64,000 bases of DNA from Bugula neritina (GCA_964035545.1 OZ037765.1:23500004-23564003), one strand, 5' to 3'; positions 12,789 to 37,140 are shown, counted from the first letter of the stretch. Translations and numbers: made by a program. Notes: generated from the letters alone by a model not told the origin.

Positions 12789-15700
12789 ATGAACTGTTTT
12801 GGAGCCAAGTCAAATTTAGGATCAGGAACATTCCAATGTACTGTAGAGTTGCTAGATAGCAGAGAACTTAAGCTCTTTTATAATGTAAGCTACCTTAGTC
12901 CAAAGAATTATTATAAACTTGTTTTCTTTAATCAAATTTACCAGTTGCTCAACTTCTGTGTCATCGTAAAATGTCTCTGATTATTATAACCAAATATCTT
13001 TGTGTTGAAATACAGTTTCAAACACAAAGTTTTATGCTCATATCCCCAAGTATAACTGCAGCTGTTACTTTGTAATTGTGCAATTATATTATATATGCAG
13101 TTACCTATTGGAAAAAACAATATGGGTGATATATCTACCTTACCATCATTATCTTGATATTTCTATAAGCTTTTTGAAAAAATTAAACAATATGAATGTT
13201 CCATCAATTATAGCAGACACAATTATGATCTTTTTGTCATCATATATTTATAATTGGATGAGTATTATTATTTATGATCAGCCAGTCATTTACCAGCTGA
13301 ACAGCTCTCAATGAGCCCCAGTTGATAATGAGCTGCCTGATGACTGATAGTTTAATCAATTAGTACTACAGTCTTCCAGTCACTGCATAATTATCTGATA
13401 TTTATTGCCTCAAAAAACTGTCTCTGTTCCCTGGAAGACTTGCACTAACTGGCCAAATGCTGCATTTAAATAAGACACCTAATCATTTTAATATTATTGT
13501 GAAAAGGAATCATATTAAATATAAACCTAATATTCATATACTATATTCAAATGCATCTGCTGTGACTTACTGCTTTGATGCGCAACATTTAGCAAGGGTT
13601 TAATAATGCAATACTAAATTAAAAATTTTCTACTACTAACAACATCTAATACTTCTTCTATGATGTCCTTTAATTTATTATATTCTTCAAGTAACTTTTC
13701 AATAATTCCCTATAAACTATTAAACTATTCATACGTTTCTTACTTAATTACAATCACTTATTGGAATATACTATATGTTTTAAAGGCTAATGATACTGGA
13801 CTTGTTCTACTGAATAAAGTTTGGGAATATCTCAACTTGTTTGAGAAAGAGTACTTCAGCCTGAGATTTGTCAATTCTTCTAACAAAACTTCAGTATGTA
13901 TATTATGGTAATGTAACACTTTGTAAGCAATTATGATAAAGATTGTTCACTATTTTTATATTTTATTACAAATATACCATACAGCTATAACCTATTTATA
14001 GAATTATTAATATTTTGTTCAATAAATAATCAGTGTTTGACTTTTACAATGGCAGATCTTATAAATTATTTTTTTATTATTTATATTATCACATTGCAAC
14101 TCTTCTAGTTATTATGCAAAATTCCAATGGTTATTGGCAACAACTAAAGTTTATGCAAAAATTATTCTTGCAGGAACATACATGTATATACATTTTTATC
14201 ATGGAAAGATGGAAATGAAGCTGCCAGATCTTTAGTACCCATCATTAAATATTTTTTGCTAAAGTATTCAAATTTAAACGCACAGCAGCATGTGCCTAAC
14301 AGTAGCATTATTTTACTTTTCTACTATTTGCAGTTTTGGCTAGATAGTCAAAAGAATATTCAGAAGCAGTTGAGGCGTAAGTATTTCTTTGCATCAGCTT
14401 TCAGTATAATGCGTGCCCATAACAATTCGCCAAACAAAATTTTGTTTGTATTAAGAATATCGCTTCAAAAGTTTTATACAAAAGAAGCAGGTTTACAACT
14501 ATGCAACTGTTTGTTTTACTTAGGCAAAAAGGTCATTTCGTACTTCAGAATACTGAAACGAAATATTAATACTGTTTGTTAATGTACAGCTAATGCAATT
14601 AACACAATCCTAAAATATAAACACTCTTGATATAGCGTGACAAGCATTCTCTTAGACTCTAAATATGAATGTGTAATTGCTAGACACGAAGTCTCCAATA
14701 AACGCATGAACTCTTTTTTTAATTTGTTCAAATGTAGTTTTTTTTTCAATTAGAGACAAAGTATGTATCTTTGCATAATTGGTTTTTATAATTCTCTTCA
14801 GCGATTCTTTGCAGCTACTTTCACTTAAGAATAACTGTTCAGATTGTTCAAACTGAATGTCATGTATATGGATTATAAATTAGTGTTACTTTATGATTGT
14901 AAAATATTCATCTTGAGTCAGATGATATTGAGAGTATAATTTTAGGTCATGGGATTAAAGAAAAGCAACCGAAGTTCTATTTTGGAGTTAAATTCTATGC
15001 TGTGGATCCTTGCAGGTTGAGGGAGGAAATAACAAGGTGAGAAATGAATCAGCTTCCATAAGTTAAATATTGTTATACTTGTGTGTGAGGATAATAACAT
15101 ATATGCAACAAGATGCTTTAAAATACATATAGAACTATAAGATATAGTCTTATTGCAGGTGTATTTTAGTAAAACAATCTATAAAATGTATTTTGTTTAC
15201 TAACACATATAGTTCAAAATTAAACACTATTATAAACTGTGACATAGCCACTTTGAATTGTAATGGAAGTGAGGCTAATAAATTTAGAACCATGCTGGTG
15301 ATGAAATTACATCACAGACACTATAGTGTATATACAAGCAATTACGGCATTGTAAGATACATCACGCATGGTAGGAAGAGTAAAAGTATTAGTTGATGCT
15401 AAAAAATCATAAGTATTTCTAAAGCAAATGCCAAATTTAATATAAGCTGTTATTTATTATTACTTTTGAAAAGCCAGGGAATTATTCTAAGCTATATATG
15501 CCACTTAATTCACAGGTATCAGTTCTTCCAGCAATTGAAGAGAGATGTAGCATCTGGTAGAATACCCACAACATTTACCTTGCTGGCTGAGCTCGGTGGC
15601 CTGGTAGCTCAATGTAAGTGTGATTTTGAAAAGTAAAATAACAAGTTTTATTAGGAATATTACAAATTTGAACAAAAAAATTATTATGTGCTTTTTATTT

Positions 15701-18700
15701 CATTAATAACGTGTAGAAATTCTTGGTTTTGCAAAACTACAAGATCATTGAGTTGAAATTTTTTTTATTGCACTCACTTGGGTAAATCATAAAAAGGTGT
15801 GGTTTGAGTAGTGCTCACTATTAATGAAATAGTATCAACAACAATGCAATATATAAAGGTCAACAATGACCATATATATTATGGTCAAATTATATGTTTT
15901 TCTAGGTTATTCAATATTATATTTTTATTTTGTAATTGTTTGCCCATCAGCTGAATTTGGAGACTATGATCCTCATCTTCACAAAGACGGATATCTGCAG
16001 ATTCTGAAGCTCGTATCTGGAAATCTGTCTGATGAGTTACAAGCAACAATTACTGAAGTCCACAGAGAAAAATTAAGGTACCTTTACCTGTGATAACTGT
16101 CTGGCTTTCTATTAATGGTGATCTACCCAGGGAGTGATAATTGGGCGTGGGCACTACACACGGTCATTTATTGCTAACAATACTTTACACTGTTATGTAA
16201 ACACTATCAGATTATACCAAGTAAATGCATTTAAATTTTGCATTTTATGGTCAATGCATTCTATGGCCACTGGCTTATTTATTTTAGTGCATAAGAAAAT
16301 TTCCTAAGGTTTAATTTATAAATCTATACAACTTGGAGTCATTAGGAAGCTTGTTGAGCAAATGATATTTCTATCAGCAATAGTAGTATCAGGAATAGTA
16401 TAGTAATATTAATATTAGTAGCAATAGTAGTAGTATTAGTAGCAATAGTAGTAATATTAGTGGTATTAGTAGTAATATTAGTAGCAATAGTAGAAGTAGT
16501 AGTAGCAGTAGTAGAAGTGGTAGTGGTAGCAGTGCTTGATGAAAGTGCAGAAAATGTGGTAGCCAATCCATTAGAATGGTTGTCAGTCATATATGTTGGA
16601 CTATTTTGCTAATAGGGGTGCACATCCATCCCAGTGCGAGTTACAATATCTAAATCTAGTCAAAAAGCAAGATGTGTATGGCGTGGAATTCTATAACACC
16701 AAGGTTGGTTATCAATTACTATGGAAAATCAAAAGGCTGTTTTAGATGAGAAAAAATTTTAAAAAGAAAGATCATTTATAAACTTGCAATTGGCTTTAGT
16801 ACACAAATACTGTTATATAATGATGTTTTGTTTAGGGTGCTACTAATGCAGAGTATAATATAGGAGTCAGTCCTCATGGCATACTCATCTACCGAGGAAA
16901 GCATAGGGTAGGACTTTATCACTGGCCTCGGATAAGCGTTATTAACTTTAAAGCTAAAGAGTTGATACTAAAAGTGAGAGATAAACATGTAAGTTTTAAT
17001 TATCCATAGCAATCACTTTAACACAATAACTTGTTTTAGAAATATTTAATCATATTTCAAATAATATTAAAGGTGAGTAGAAGTTACATGTAATGATGCA
17101 TACATACAAACTTAGATTCGTTGAGTAAAAGTAACTGTAGTGCTTTTTCGACTGCTGTGCATAAAATATGTTTTATTCATGCTTACATTGAATGTGTTCT
17201 ACAGTGATTATATAATACAGCAGTCATGGCTGCATCAGAGTTATAGCTTGACACTTGGTTACTATTAAAGATAGAAGCCAATTAAAATTTAATTATCAAA
17301 CTGACATGTATGTCAAAATTTTCAAGACTTTTATCATAACTTGGTGTAATGTAACATAATATAACAACAAAATATATAAATGCAGAAGTAGGCACTATTT
17401 CAGCACTATTACAGTGTTGTGGAAAATTCTAAAAATAATCTGTTCACTGTAAAATATTTGAGAAAATCGTGTTGCATGTTCGTTTGTTATTTTTGTAGGG
17501 TAGAGAAATTACTACGCACTCCTTCACTTGCAACAGCACTAGGGTTTGTAAGCAAGCATGGAAATCATGCATAGAGCATCACAGCTTTTTCAGACTAGCA
17601 GAAAACAAGCAAAATCAAGACACTCTAGAAAAAAGTCGGCTTTTCAACTTTGGCTCTAAATACAGATACAGGTAAGCCTGGCATATTTATCCATTCAAGC
17701 TTTAAATTTGGGAACATTTCAATAATTTATGTTAATTCGATGATATTCATACAAGATCTAATGAGGATGTTCACATCTGTTCGCTTTTTGCCATATGTCC
17801 TGATCAGGTAGCGGTTTTGCCCAACTCCAGGGTCCATTCAACTTTTCCGCCTTACTTTTATTATTTGCACATTGCCAGTTGAGTATAACTATATTTTATT
17901 GATTTAATAGTGGTAGAACAGAGCAAGAAATGGAATCTTCAGCGTCTAGATTTGAAGAGCCAGTTGTAAATCGCCCACTTAGTCGTAGATCTTCAATTGA
18001 TCGGCCACATGGTAATTCAAATATCCACACCAACACTCCCAAAGTACAACACAGCAGCATGGCAGGGCCAAAGGATATCAAAAGCTCAAATATGTAAGTC
18101 TTTAAGAAATTATTTTTACTCAGCAAAAAATGTAAAAATGACTTCTACATATAACTTGCCTGAGTGTACAAAATGAATGAAAAATTATGAATTAATATAA
18201 TATTTCATAAATAACTATGCATTAAATAGAGCATCTTGTAGCAGCTCAATTATCTAGTGCATTCTTAGAATTTTCCAACATTATTCACAACACATTTGCA
18301 GTACGTGACAATAGTTCATCAATGAGATGTGATAATGAGGTAAATATAATTAACATTTGTATTGTGCTTCCAAAGATCACCTGGTGCAGCTCATGCTTTT
18401 TATTCACTGCAGCCAAGGAATGTTTACTCCATCTAACTGGTCACCAGGTTCAGTTCGCAGTTTCAAAATGAAATTTCAGCCCAAGAGCTTTGAACAGGAA
18501 GTGGAAACTAAAAGTCTTCGAGAACAGGCAACAAGGTAAACTGAACTATACTAAAATGCAAGTATGCACCATGTGACACAAATTTACTCAAACTGTTGTA
18601 TGATTATCCCACCATTATAAATCATGACACAAAATTATGGCTCTTAAATTTATAAATATGTGTAGATGTGGCAATTTTAAAAAGTACTTTTTGTTTAAAT

Positions 18701-21470
18701 TCACTTTTGATTTCCATATTGGACCTACACTCTGTGGTGTAGTAATTCCCCAATAGACTCCTTTAATGTAATGGGTAGCACACTGGCTTGCAAGTTGGAG
18801 GTCTGTGGTTGAATTCCCAGTTGTTTTACACACTCCAAGCCAGGAGGCACAATTCCAATATAAGAAATAAAGCAGTTACAGAATAAGTAGTGTAAGTAGT
18901 TACTTGAGTTGTAGTTAGTAATCAGCATCAACATAGCAAAGACTGGAGTTTTTACAGTTCACATTTACAGTTGCTTTCAGCCATGAAGCTAATAAATACC
19001 TCGAAGCAATATTTTTCAACAAAGCTGGAAATAAAGAATGTATAGAGTAGGCAGAAGTTGAAAAGATATCATCATGATAAATGATATGTTGAGATTATGC
19101 AGCAAATTTACTAAAAATGAAATTTTTAAGAGTATAGAGTAATTTTTTAAGGAAAAATGGAAAATAGAAAGCAGCTGCAAGGCGAGTCTTTTGATGACAT
19201 ATAAAGTCAGGTTAGATATCACATGCTTCAAGATAGGTAGCCACGTGTTGACGGTGTGTGCATCATGTTAACATATTTATAATATCTTTTTTCAAAGAAG
19301 CTTTTCTTAAACTAGAAAGCAGTAAATTTTACTGATTGCTTTTTATTCACTTAATTGTATGTGATTATTATCAACTGACAAATCTAATAGCCTAAACACC
19401 TATGTGTGGGGCTAACTACCCATATAATATAAACAACTTGCATTCTAGTTAAGGTCAGATTTTAAATTTCTATACAAAGCTATGTTGGAGCCAAAACATT
19501 GACTTTTGTGTACATGAAGTGATTTTAGACAATACAAGTTATTGATTATTTGATGACAGTTGTCAGAATGATCAAAGATTATTGATTGGAACTTTTGACA
19601 TACTGATGACCCTGCAAAGCAACTCATATAGGTGTGGCATGTATGCTTTCCAATGGCACTAGAGAGCATGTGCTTTCAGAATAGAAGTCATTTGATTGTA
19701 ACAAAGCGATGCACTGCCCTGTATTGTCTTTATATTTATAATCTGAAGTCAAATAATGTACAAGTGGTACTATCATTGATTTGTACAGTAGCATTGGTGT
19801 GCTGAGGAGATGCTGCTGTCAATATTATATGTACGTCATTTAATCTCAATAACTCAATATTCTAAGAGAAAAAAAAACATTTCTTTATTGTGCCCTGTTG
19901 ACGCCCACATTGACACCTCCTTGAGTAAATATAACCTCTACACCAAAATGTCATTTACAAATGAAATAGTGGCTAGTAGCTTGCCATTTCCTTTATTAAA
20001 GTATTAATGTTTAGATGTAAAATTCTGGTAGAAGCTAATTGATAACTTTCAGCAAACTCACATTCACTCAAGTTAAAACATTCATAGCCATGATCAGTTG
20101 TACTATATATTATTATTTTAATGATTTTCTACTTTTGCAGACAAGTGAGCACTAGTAAAATAAAATTAATTCAAGAAATAAAGCCTGTAAAATAATCTTA
20201 ATATATAAGATGCGAGATAGTTTTCATATAATCAAAACAAAAGACAAATTAATATATTGTGAATGCTGGAGATTAACTATTTATAATTTGCAACCATGTG
20301 CCCTACCTGCTGCTGCATTCTTTTTAAAAAAATTCTAGTAGTTTTATTTTCCATTTAAGCTTCAACTGTTTAATTACTTATGACAAAGCATTTAGGACAA
20401 ATAAACTATGTAGAATAAAATTTAACACAATTTTAGAATCTGTTGTAACTGTAGGTCACCAGGGCATACCCGCCACCGAAGGTCTGAACAAGCTAACATG
20501 AAACCTACAGATTCAGAGCAACGCAAGCAAGAATGTCAAACAGAAAATGCTAAAGATTTAGATTCACAGAGCAAAAGAATGTTGATGTATGCTAAACAGC
20601 AGGCTCGGCAATCAAGCGTTAGTCGAATTGTTAGAGGATATGTTCCAAATTCTAAACAGTCATTTTTCAACAGGTATAGAATGCAAATATAAGTATCAAC
20701 ACTAGCGTTTGCTACTCTTTTTCAAAAATGATAAAAATAACATGTTTATAATGAAGTTTGAGACCTTAAAGCACCATTACATACATTTCTTTTCACTATC
20801 ATATAATATATATCACAAAAAATGTAATTAGTTTTATAGAACGTTGTAATATTGTTACAGAAATCAACTTCGACACAGTGACAAAGGGTGGAAACCTCGT
20901 GAGTACGAGAACATAGTGTACAATGATGATGGTTTACCGGTTATACTAGCAACTCATCGAGGAGAACCAGCGGACAAGAACATGCCATACTATCAACAAG
21001 ACTGGTTGCTTAGCAACAGGTCAACAATAAAAAAGTACCCCAAAGAGCCTCTCTTTAACAACAAATCTGCAGAACAAGCAAGTTTCTACGACGAGAAGAA
21101 TGATGACTTCTACAAAGTAAATGATCCGCTAATGTACAGTCTACTTCACTCCACAACTGAGGCCAGCAAGCCTAGTTTCAGTTTTTATGAAGAAAAATTA
21201 CTCAATAGGGACAGTGGCACAGATTCACCCACCTGCTACAGCTATGATGACCAAAATATTTATAGTCTAATCCAGACACTGGGCAATGAGCATGGCAGTT
21301 TGATAGGGAGAGATGCTGTGGAAACAGATAATACTGGTTGGCCACAGAGCAGACAACCGAGTAGGAGAAGTACTAATAGCCAGAGTGCAGGGAGAGCAGA
21401 TCAACATTTGTCTAAACAGGTAATCATAGATCTAAATAAACTATGCTACTCTCCAGTTATAATTAGTTAA
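12789..21470 (+). CDS. EPB41L4A: EPB41L4-type FERM domain protein (band 4.1-like 4 / NBL4)
   Basis: Membrane-cytoskeleton linker of the band 4.1 superfamily. Thirteen exons join in phase: 12789-12884, 13786-13893, 14334-14376, 14946-15036, 15516-15613, 15951-16077, 16616-16703, 16836-16988, 17499-17671, 17911-18093, 18413-18535, 20455-20673, 20861-21470, giving 703 residues (human EPB41L4A has 686). FERM spans about residues 10-300: F1 with YFSLRFVN and FWLDSQKNI; PKFYFGVKFYAVDPCRLREE; F2 with YQFFQQLKRDVASGRIP and SEFGDYDPHLHKDGY; F3 with YGVEFYNTK, GILIYRGKHRVGLYHWPRI and CKQAWKSCIEHHSFFRL. FERM-adjacent FGSKYRYSGRTEQEM follows. The rest is polar, Ser/Arg/Gln-rich and likely disordered. MNCFGAK at the start aligns with the short Cys-containing N-terminus of EPB41L4A but lacks Gly2. 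A consensus-like donor at 21419/21420 inside the last exon may splice to an unseen exon. EPB41L4B/EPB41L5 are less similar. Confidence 0.92.
16376..16535. repeat. TAG/TAATATTAG trinucleotide tract in EPB41L4 intron 6
   Basis: About 150 bases of tagtagtat, agtaatattagtggt and agtagtagcagtagaag sit between exons at 15951-16077 and 16616-16703. This is the one clear AGT-type tract in this window inside a gene and away from a 5' end. The 82- and 60-codon minus-strand frames across it (Thr/Ile- or Leu-rich) are artefacts. Confidence 0.85.
18536..20454. other. Long EPB41L4 intron 11
   Basis: A 1.9-kb intron. Apart from a tRNA-like element near 18750-18820 it shows only AT-rich unique sequence. No exon with matching phase 2 boundaries and protein similarity was found. 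Confidence 0.5.
18748..18822 (+). repeat. tRNA-like element, possible SINE head
   Basis: The stretch has the spacing of a Pol III internal promoter: a weak A box (taatgtaatgg) followed about 35 bases later by ggttgaattcc, a near-match to the B box GGTTCRANNCC. gtagcacactggcttg lies between. It cannot fold into a complete cloverleaf with a paired acceptor stem, so it is not a functional tRNA. It could be a decayed tRNA-derived SINE or a tRNA pseudogene. Confidence 0.4.
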
Positions 21471-22506
21471 ACATTTAGTTAAAGTGGATTTAGAAACGCT
21501 ATGCTAATTTATTTACAGTCCCATTAATCAATCTCCGAATTATTTTATAAATTTCTTGTACATGAAAATTTTAATTTTGACTATGGGAAATAATTGTTCA
21601 AATTTCAAACTTCTTGCACACATAAAATAGTCTTCCATAGCAAGCAAAAACCATTTTCGACTTTGAAGAACAAGAGGTCAGTTAAAAAAGGCATTAATAT
21701 TGTTAATAGCTAATTAAATTGGTAACACGAGTATTTATATTGTAGGTCACAGTAATCTGAGAAAGAAGACTACATAATTACAATTTTTACACCGAAAAGC
21801 AAGTAACACTACTTGGCAGGTCTAAAAGACTTTCAGATAGAAACAAAAGATAAATAAATATCCATCCTAAGTCAACCAAGGTGACATCTTAGCGGCTGAA
21901 TTCAGTTTTATTTCAACATTGACTCTCATGAAAGTGTTTAAAACAAAACATCACATCATGTTTAGGCTATGTAACCTGAACGGATATTAAGATACGAACA
22001 GGTGAGCAAAGAGCTATGAAAATAAGTTTGTTTTTTATAAAAAAGTAAAACTTGGCTAAAATGTGTCTCTGTAGGAATTTTTCTTAAAACTAATGACTAT
22101 TTTTTTAAAGAAATTCAATCATAACCCTATTACATAATTATATATTTTTTTCAAAGAGTTCTATATTTAAAACAATATCGGCCAAAGCCTTTTTTGCTTA
22201 CATGCCTTCTTTTTCTTCCTATAATAGTAAATTTAAGCATTAAATATTTCAAATATTCCCGGTATATTTTATGAATACTTTTATTCTGACTAGTATACTT
22301 AATGCTAATCATCACTAAAAAACCCTACTTACAAAATAAATTAGTGTTTGGTAAATAAAAATTTTGACTTGCTTTCCCACAGATTGTAAGTAATGGTAAA
22401 GGAAGCATGTGGAAAAAATAAAATTTATGTCCTAATACTTTCAATGTACAACAGAGATTGTATATAGTTAAAAATGATATCACATTCTCCACCATAAAAT
22501 AAAGAA
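21471..22506. other. Tail-to-tail spacer, EPB41L4 and BLM
   Basis: This holds the 3' ends of two converging genes. An AATAAA at 21853-21858 may end EPB41L4 (+), and a minus-strand signal reading tttatt at 22280-22285 may end BLM. Otherwise it is AT-rich unique sequence. Notably there is no AGT-type tract. Confidence 0.5.
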
Positions 22507-33552
<11,046 letters not shown>

Positions 33553-33759
33553 TGTGAAAACACAACTGGTAACTCAATCACTTCTCCGCCAACATTTACT
33601 AACGATTAGTTGTTTGACAATGAATCTAAATCTAGAAGTAGCAAAAATTAGAATTTCATTTACAAACTATTGCAATCAAATATGATCAGTAAACTGTAAA
33701 GTATGAGTAGGCAGAGTACACCAATATCAATATGTATTTCTGACATCTATGACTAATAC

Positions 33760-34588
33760 TCATGTCTAACACTAATAATAACAGTACTAGACTTAGCCAC
33801 TAATGGTAATCATGAGTCTAATAAATAATAATGGTATTAATAATATCAGCAATACTAGTAGTAGTACTAATAGTAATAGTGCACTACTAATGTGATAATG
33901 TTCAAGATTTTATTACTACTAATATTGCAAATTTTCGTTTCACCGTCTTATACTGATAGTAATAGTTATAGTAATAATGGTGTAATTAATATTATCAATA
34001 GTAATATCAATTGAGTTAAAATTAGTATTACTATCAATATTATTAATACTAATCTGTAATAATAATAACATTAGTAATATTAATAGCAACCCACTTATTC
34101 AGTAACAATAAGTATAAAGTAACTACAGTTAATGTTATATTTATTGCTATTAAATTATCAATCAATACAATGATTATAACCATAATTAATAAATTATCAA
34201 GTTCAATTTCAGTTTATTAAGTATATTAGGAATCATTACTTTAGTAATACTAATAGTTATTTAAGTTATTACTCATACTTATAGTTATAATGTAAGTTAT
34301 TATACTCTAACTATTACTATCAAATATTATTCATCTAATGTTAATATTACATTTAATATTACTATTAGTAAAAATATTAGCAATACTTATTAACTATTAT
34401 TAGTATTACTATTACTATTAGTTTATTACTATCAGTATAATTATTAGTATTAGTATCTGTATTAGATTTAGAGAGTTTGAGCTACTAGTAGTAGTAATAG
34501 TATTACTAAGTTTAATAGTAATAGTAAAAGTAATACTAATAGTCATATAAATATTGATATGCTATTAATATTAGCATTAAATTTATTA

Positions 34589-34590
<2 letters not shown>
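33760..34590. repeat. AGT/ATT degenerate simple tract
   Basis: Runs such as ctaatggtaatcatgagtct, agtagtagtactaatag, ttactatcaatattatt and attattagtattactatt drift without a fixed unit and switch strand several times. It ends in the TA run at 34592. The vocabulary matches the tracts at 10970-11900 and 52900-54440. Confidence 0.85.

Positions 34591-34591
<1 letters not shown>

Positions 34592-34656
<65 letters not shown>
34592..34656. repeat. (TA)n microsatellite, 65 bases
   Basis: An unbroken alternating TA run. It directly abuts the 3' side of the LINE fragment (minus strand), so it may be the element's short simple-sequence 3' tail, or the target that the element landed beside. Confidence 0.9.
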
Positions 34657-34658
<2 letters not shown>

Positions 34659-35730
34659 GATTAATCCAATAAGTCCTAGGGCATTAAATGGATATGCATA
34701 TAGGTTTCATACTAAAATCAGCGAACAGGCATGACGGATTTAAATGATACAGGGAGAGTAAAATGTTTGGCTACATTAGTGAATCGGGATCTTGCCCTCC
34801 AAGTATAGGTCTCATTCTGTTGTAAAAAGAAAACTTAAATTGGTCTAGACCAAAATGTGGGTTGAGTGTTCCCCGACGTGTTAAATATGAAGTATTAAAA
34901 GAAATATAATCGGCAAGCTGTACTTCATATAAACCAAACTCAATTCTTTTTAGAAAGTTCAAATCTAGGTGTTGTCTTCTTTCTTTGAGTTGTTCTATAT
35001 TGTTTTTTATCATGCACTCTGAAACACTCTCCACAGGACCGAGTCTGTACGCCCACTTAACAGCCCGTCTCTGAACTATTTCCACATTGTCTATTAATGT
35101 TTTAAAGTAGGGTGACCATACCTGACTAACATACTCAAGAACTGGTCGGTACTAGCGCTAAACAGGCATCTTCCTATCATTGCTAACAATTTGTTTCCTT
35201 TTTTAACAGTGTTTATTGTATGTTCATGCCAATTTGAGGTCACTTTGAATGTATATACCCAAGTATTTTAAACTGCAGGTTTGGGGTATAACGACGCCAT
35301 TCATAAAAAGCTTAAAACTGGGAAGATTTTTTCCTAGGGCCATATGCATACATTTATTTGGGTTAAAACTCATGCCCTATTTAATAGACCAGTCATACAA
35401 CGCTGTTACACTTTCTTGGAGTTTGGATGGCCCACATTCTGTTATGTCCATACCTAACAAAGTACCATCAGCATATAGTCGACAATATGAATCATTTACA
35501 CAGAGTGGCATGTCATTTATAAACAACAAAAAAAGAAGAGGCCCTAAAACTGAGCCCTGAGGCACACCTGATGTAACGGCAAATTTGTGGCACTTCCTAC
35601 CATTAACCAGTACCATAGATGCTCTATTTGATAGCCACTGTTCGATCCATTTCACTACATTCACATCAAACTTATAGGCTTTAACCTTGTCTATTAGAAG
35701 TTTGTGTGGGACCTTGTAGTAACTTATAGT
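34657..35730 (-). mobile_element. Decayed non-LTR retrotransposon (LINE), 3' part only
   Basis: On the minus strand, 35720-35377 encodes the C-terminal half of a LINE reverse transcriptase: VPHKLL, WLSNR, the hallmark [20 protein letters not shown], then YADG where the active site should read YADD/FADD. A stop follows at 35379. Matching sequence resumes (NPNKCMHMALG, LKYLGIYI) in shifted frames. 35085-34771 encodes the typical C-terminal tail (RRAVKWAYRLG...RRGTLNPHF). The endonuclease and N-terminal half are missing and the left boundary is abrupt at the AGT tract, as expected of 5' truncation. The lost catalytic Asp, stops and frameshifts mean it is inactive. The motifs fit the Jockey/CR1 side of the LINE tree; the clade is uncertain. 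Confidence 0.88.
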
Positions 35731-36300
35731 AACACTAATTTACATTTACAATACTATAAGTATAACTATTACTATTAGTATTGCCAATACTAATAGTAAT
35801 AGTTACTGTTAGTTTTACTATTAGTATTACTATGAGTATTAGCTAGAAGTTACCCTTAAAGTTAATCTTATTGATTATTTTAATTATTATCATTAATAAT
35901 AAATATAATAATAATGATTATAGTTATATTAATATAAATATAATTATTTATTAATTATTTTAATTTACATTTGCAGTCAAACTCATTCACAGTGATAGTC
36001 ACCGCTACAGTATGATAGTGACAATTCCAATCACAATCACAATGTCATAATGATAATGATATTAATCAATGATAATCATAATAAATATCAATATGAATAT
36101 CTATAATTTATAATTATAATAACTATCGTTATCATTATGATTAATAACAAAAATTGTGCTCACCAGCTTCAAAGAACTACAGAGTACGTATTCATAAAAT
36201 ATTATGAATATATCAATAATACATTAATATTATCAATTCAATTATCACATCTATTACAGACATTAGTATTACTATTACTATTAGTATTAGTATTACCCCT
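35730..36300. repeat. AGT-type tract with perfect palindrome
   Basis: It continues the simple-sequence landscape beyond the LINE, so the element probably inserted into it. It includes tattagtattac, aatgataatgatatta and attagtattactattac runs. At 35763-35805 two 21-base arms are exact reverse complements around one central base (35784). Confidence 0.85.
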
Positions 36301-36454
36301 GGCCCAAGTCGAAGTTCTCAATAATATATGCGAACTTCCCGCAAATAGCCAGCAAACCTGTAATAATAAAGATTGTATCTACAACCTCCCACAAAAGAAC
36401 TAATACATAGTTTTTCAGATCTTGGCTATACTATCCCAAAATTCCAAGAGAAAT

Positions 36455-36485
36455 CCCTTTCCGTTTAGTGACAAATATTGTGAAG
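36455..36485 (+). promoter_or_regulatory. RPL36 TOP-type transcription start and 5' untranslated exon
   Basis: A pyrimidine run ccctttccgttt starts at 36455 and is followed 20 bases later by a strong donor (gaag/gtaagc at 36485/36486). This is the usual layout of a ribosomal protein gene: a C start within an oligopyrimidine tract, a tiny non-coding exon, and the ATG in exon 2. TOP tracts couple translation to growth signalling (mTOR/LARP1). The exact start is inferred. Confidence 0.6.
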
Positions 36486-36959
36486 GTAAGCTCTTTCTTT
36501 TCATATTTATTATCTTTAATTAACATTCTAATCTCAACCGATAAATTAATCTTTGACCATTGTTTAGTTTATCTAAAAGTTAGGTTAAGCATTTATTTAT
36601 TTTTTAATTTTATGAAACTTCATATTCTTCTTGAACTCTTTGGTTGAAATCGCATTAAATGTCAATGTGATATACTCATTACTTGGGAATTAATTTTGCT
36701 TGTGTATTCATTGTTCATGCATATGAGCATTTTTATTTTAAAATGAGGAATTTTTTATTTCATGTGAACAGTGGGCTTATTCGTAAGGCTTCTTAGGACT
36801 AGGTAAAACTAATAGTTACACTTGAAATCGTAATGATATTGATGGTATTGCCATTGGTAACAAATACAATTGTTCAGCTTTAAGAAGTCACAGAATAACA
36901 CTAACTTGCGTTCTAAACAGCTACATGACAAACCTTAGGTAGTCCTACGCGGAGTGCTC

Positions 36960-37140
36960 CTGGATTAAGTTGAACCACCATGGCTTGTGCTTATTATTAT
37001 AATTAATATCAACTAAGTATTAAAGTAACTGTAAGATTAACTTGAGTGTAAGTGATTAAAATGACAATGTATATCAGTTATCACTGGTATATCAATATGC
37101 ACTTGCAGTTACTGTTAGTGTGAGTTTCTGTTGGCATAGG
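36960..37140. repeat. Short AGT-type tract in RPL36 intron 1
   Basis: Words such as taagtattaaagtaactgta, gagtgtaagtgatt and gttactgttagtgtgagtt lie in the intron between the TOP exon and the coding start. This continues the tract family seen in the adjoining promoter region. Confidence 0.5.

Larger units (their letters stand above)
33553..36454. other. Head-to-head intergenic region, BLM (-) and RPL36 (+)
   Basis: This region carries the promoters of two divergent genes. Most of it is filled by AGT-type tracts (33760-34560 and 35730-36300), a 65-base TA run and a LINE fragment. The unique stretches are about 33553-33720, next to BLM, and 36300-36454, next to RPL36. Those must hold most of any conserved promoter sequence, though I see no clear TATA box in either. 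Confidence 0.5.

Noticed and set aside
16342-16590. Thr/Ile-rich and Leu-rich minus-strand frames
   Set aside because: They come from a TAG/TAA trinucleotide tract in an EPB41L4 intron.
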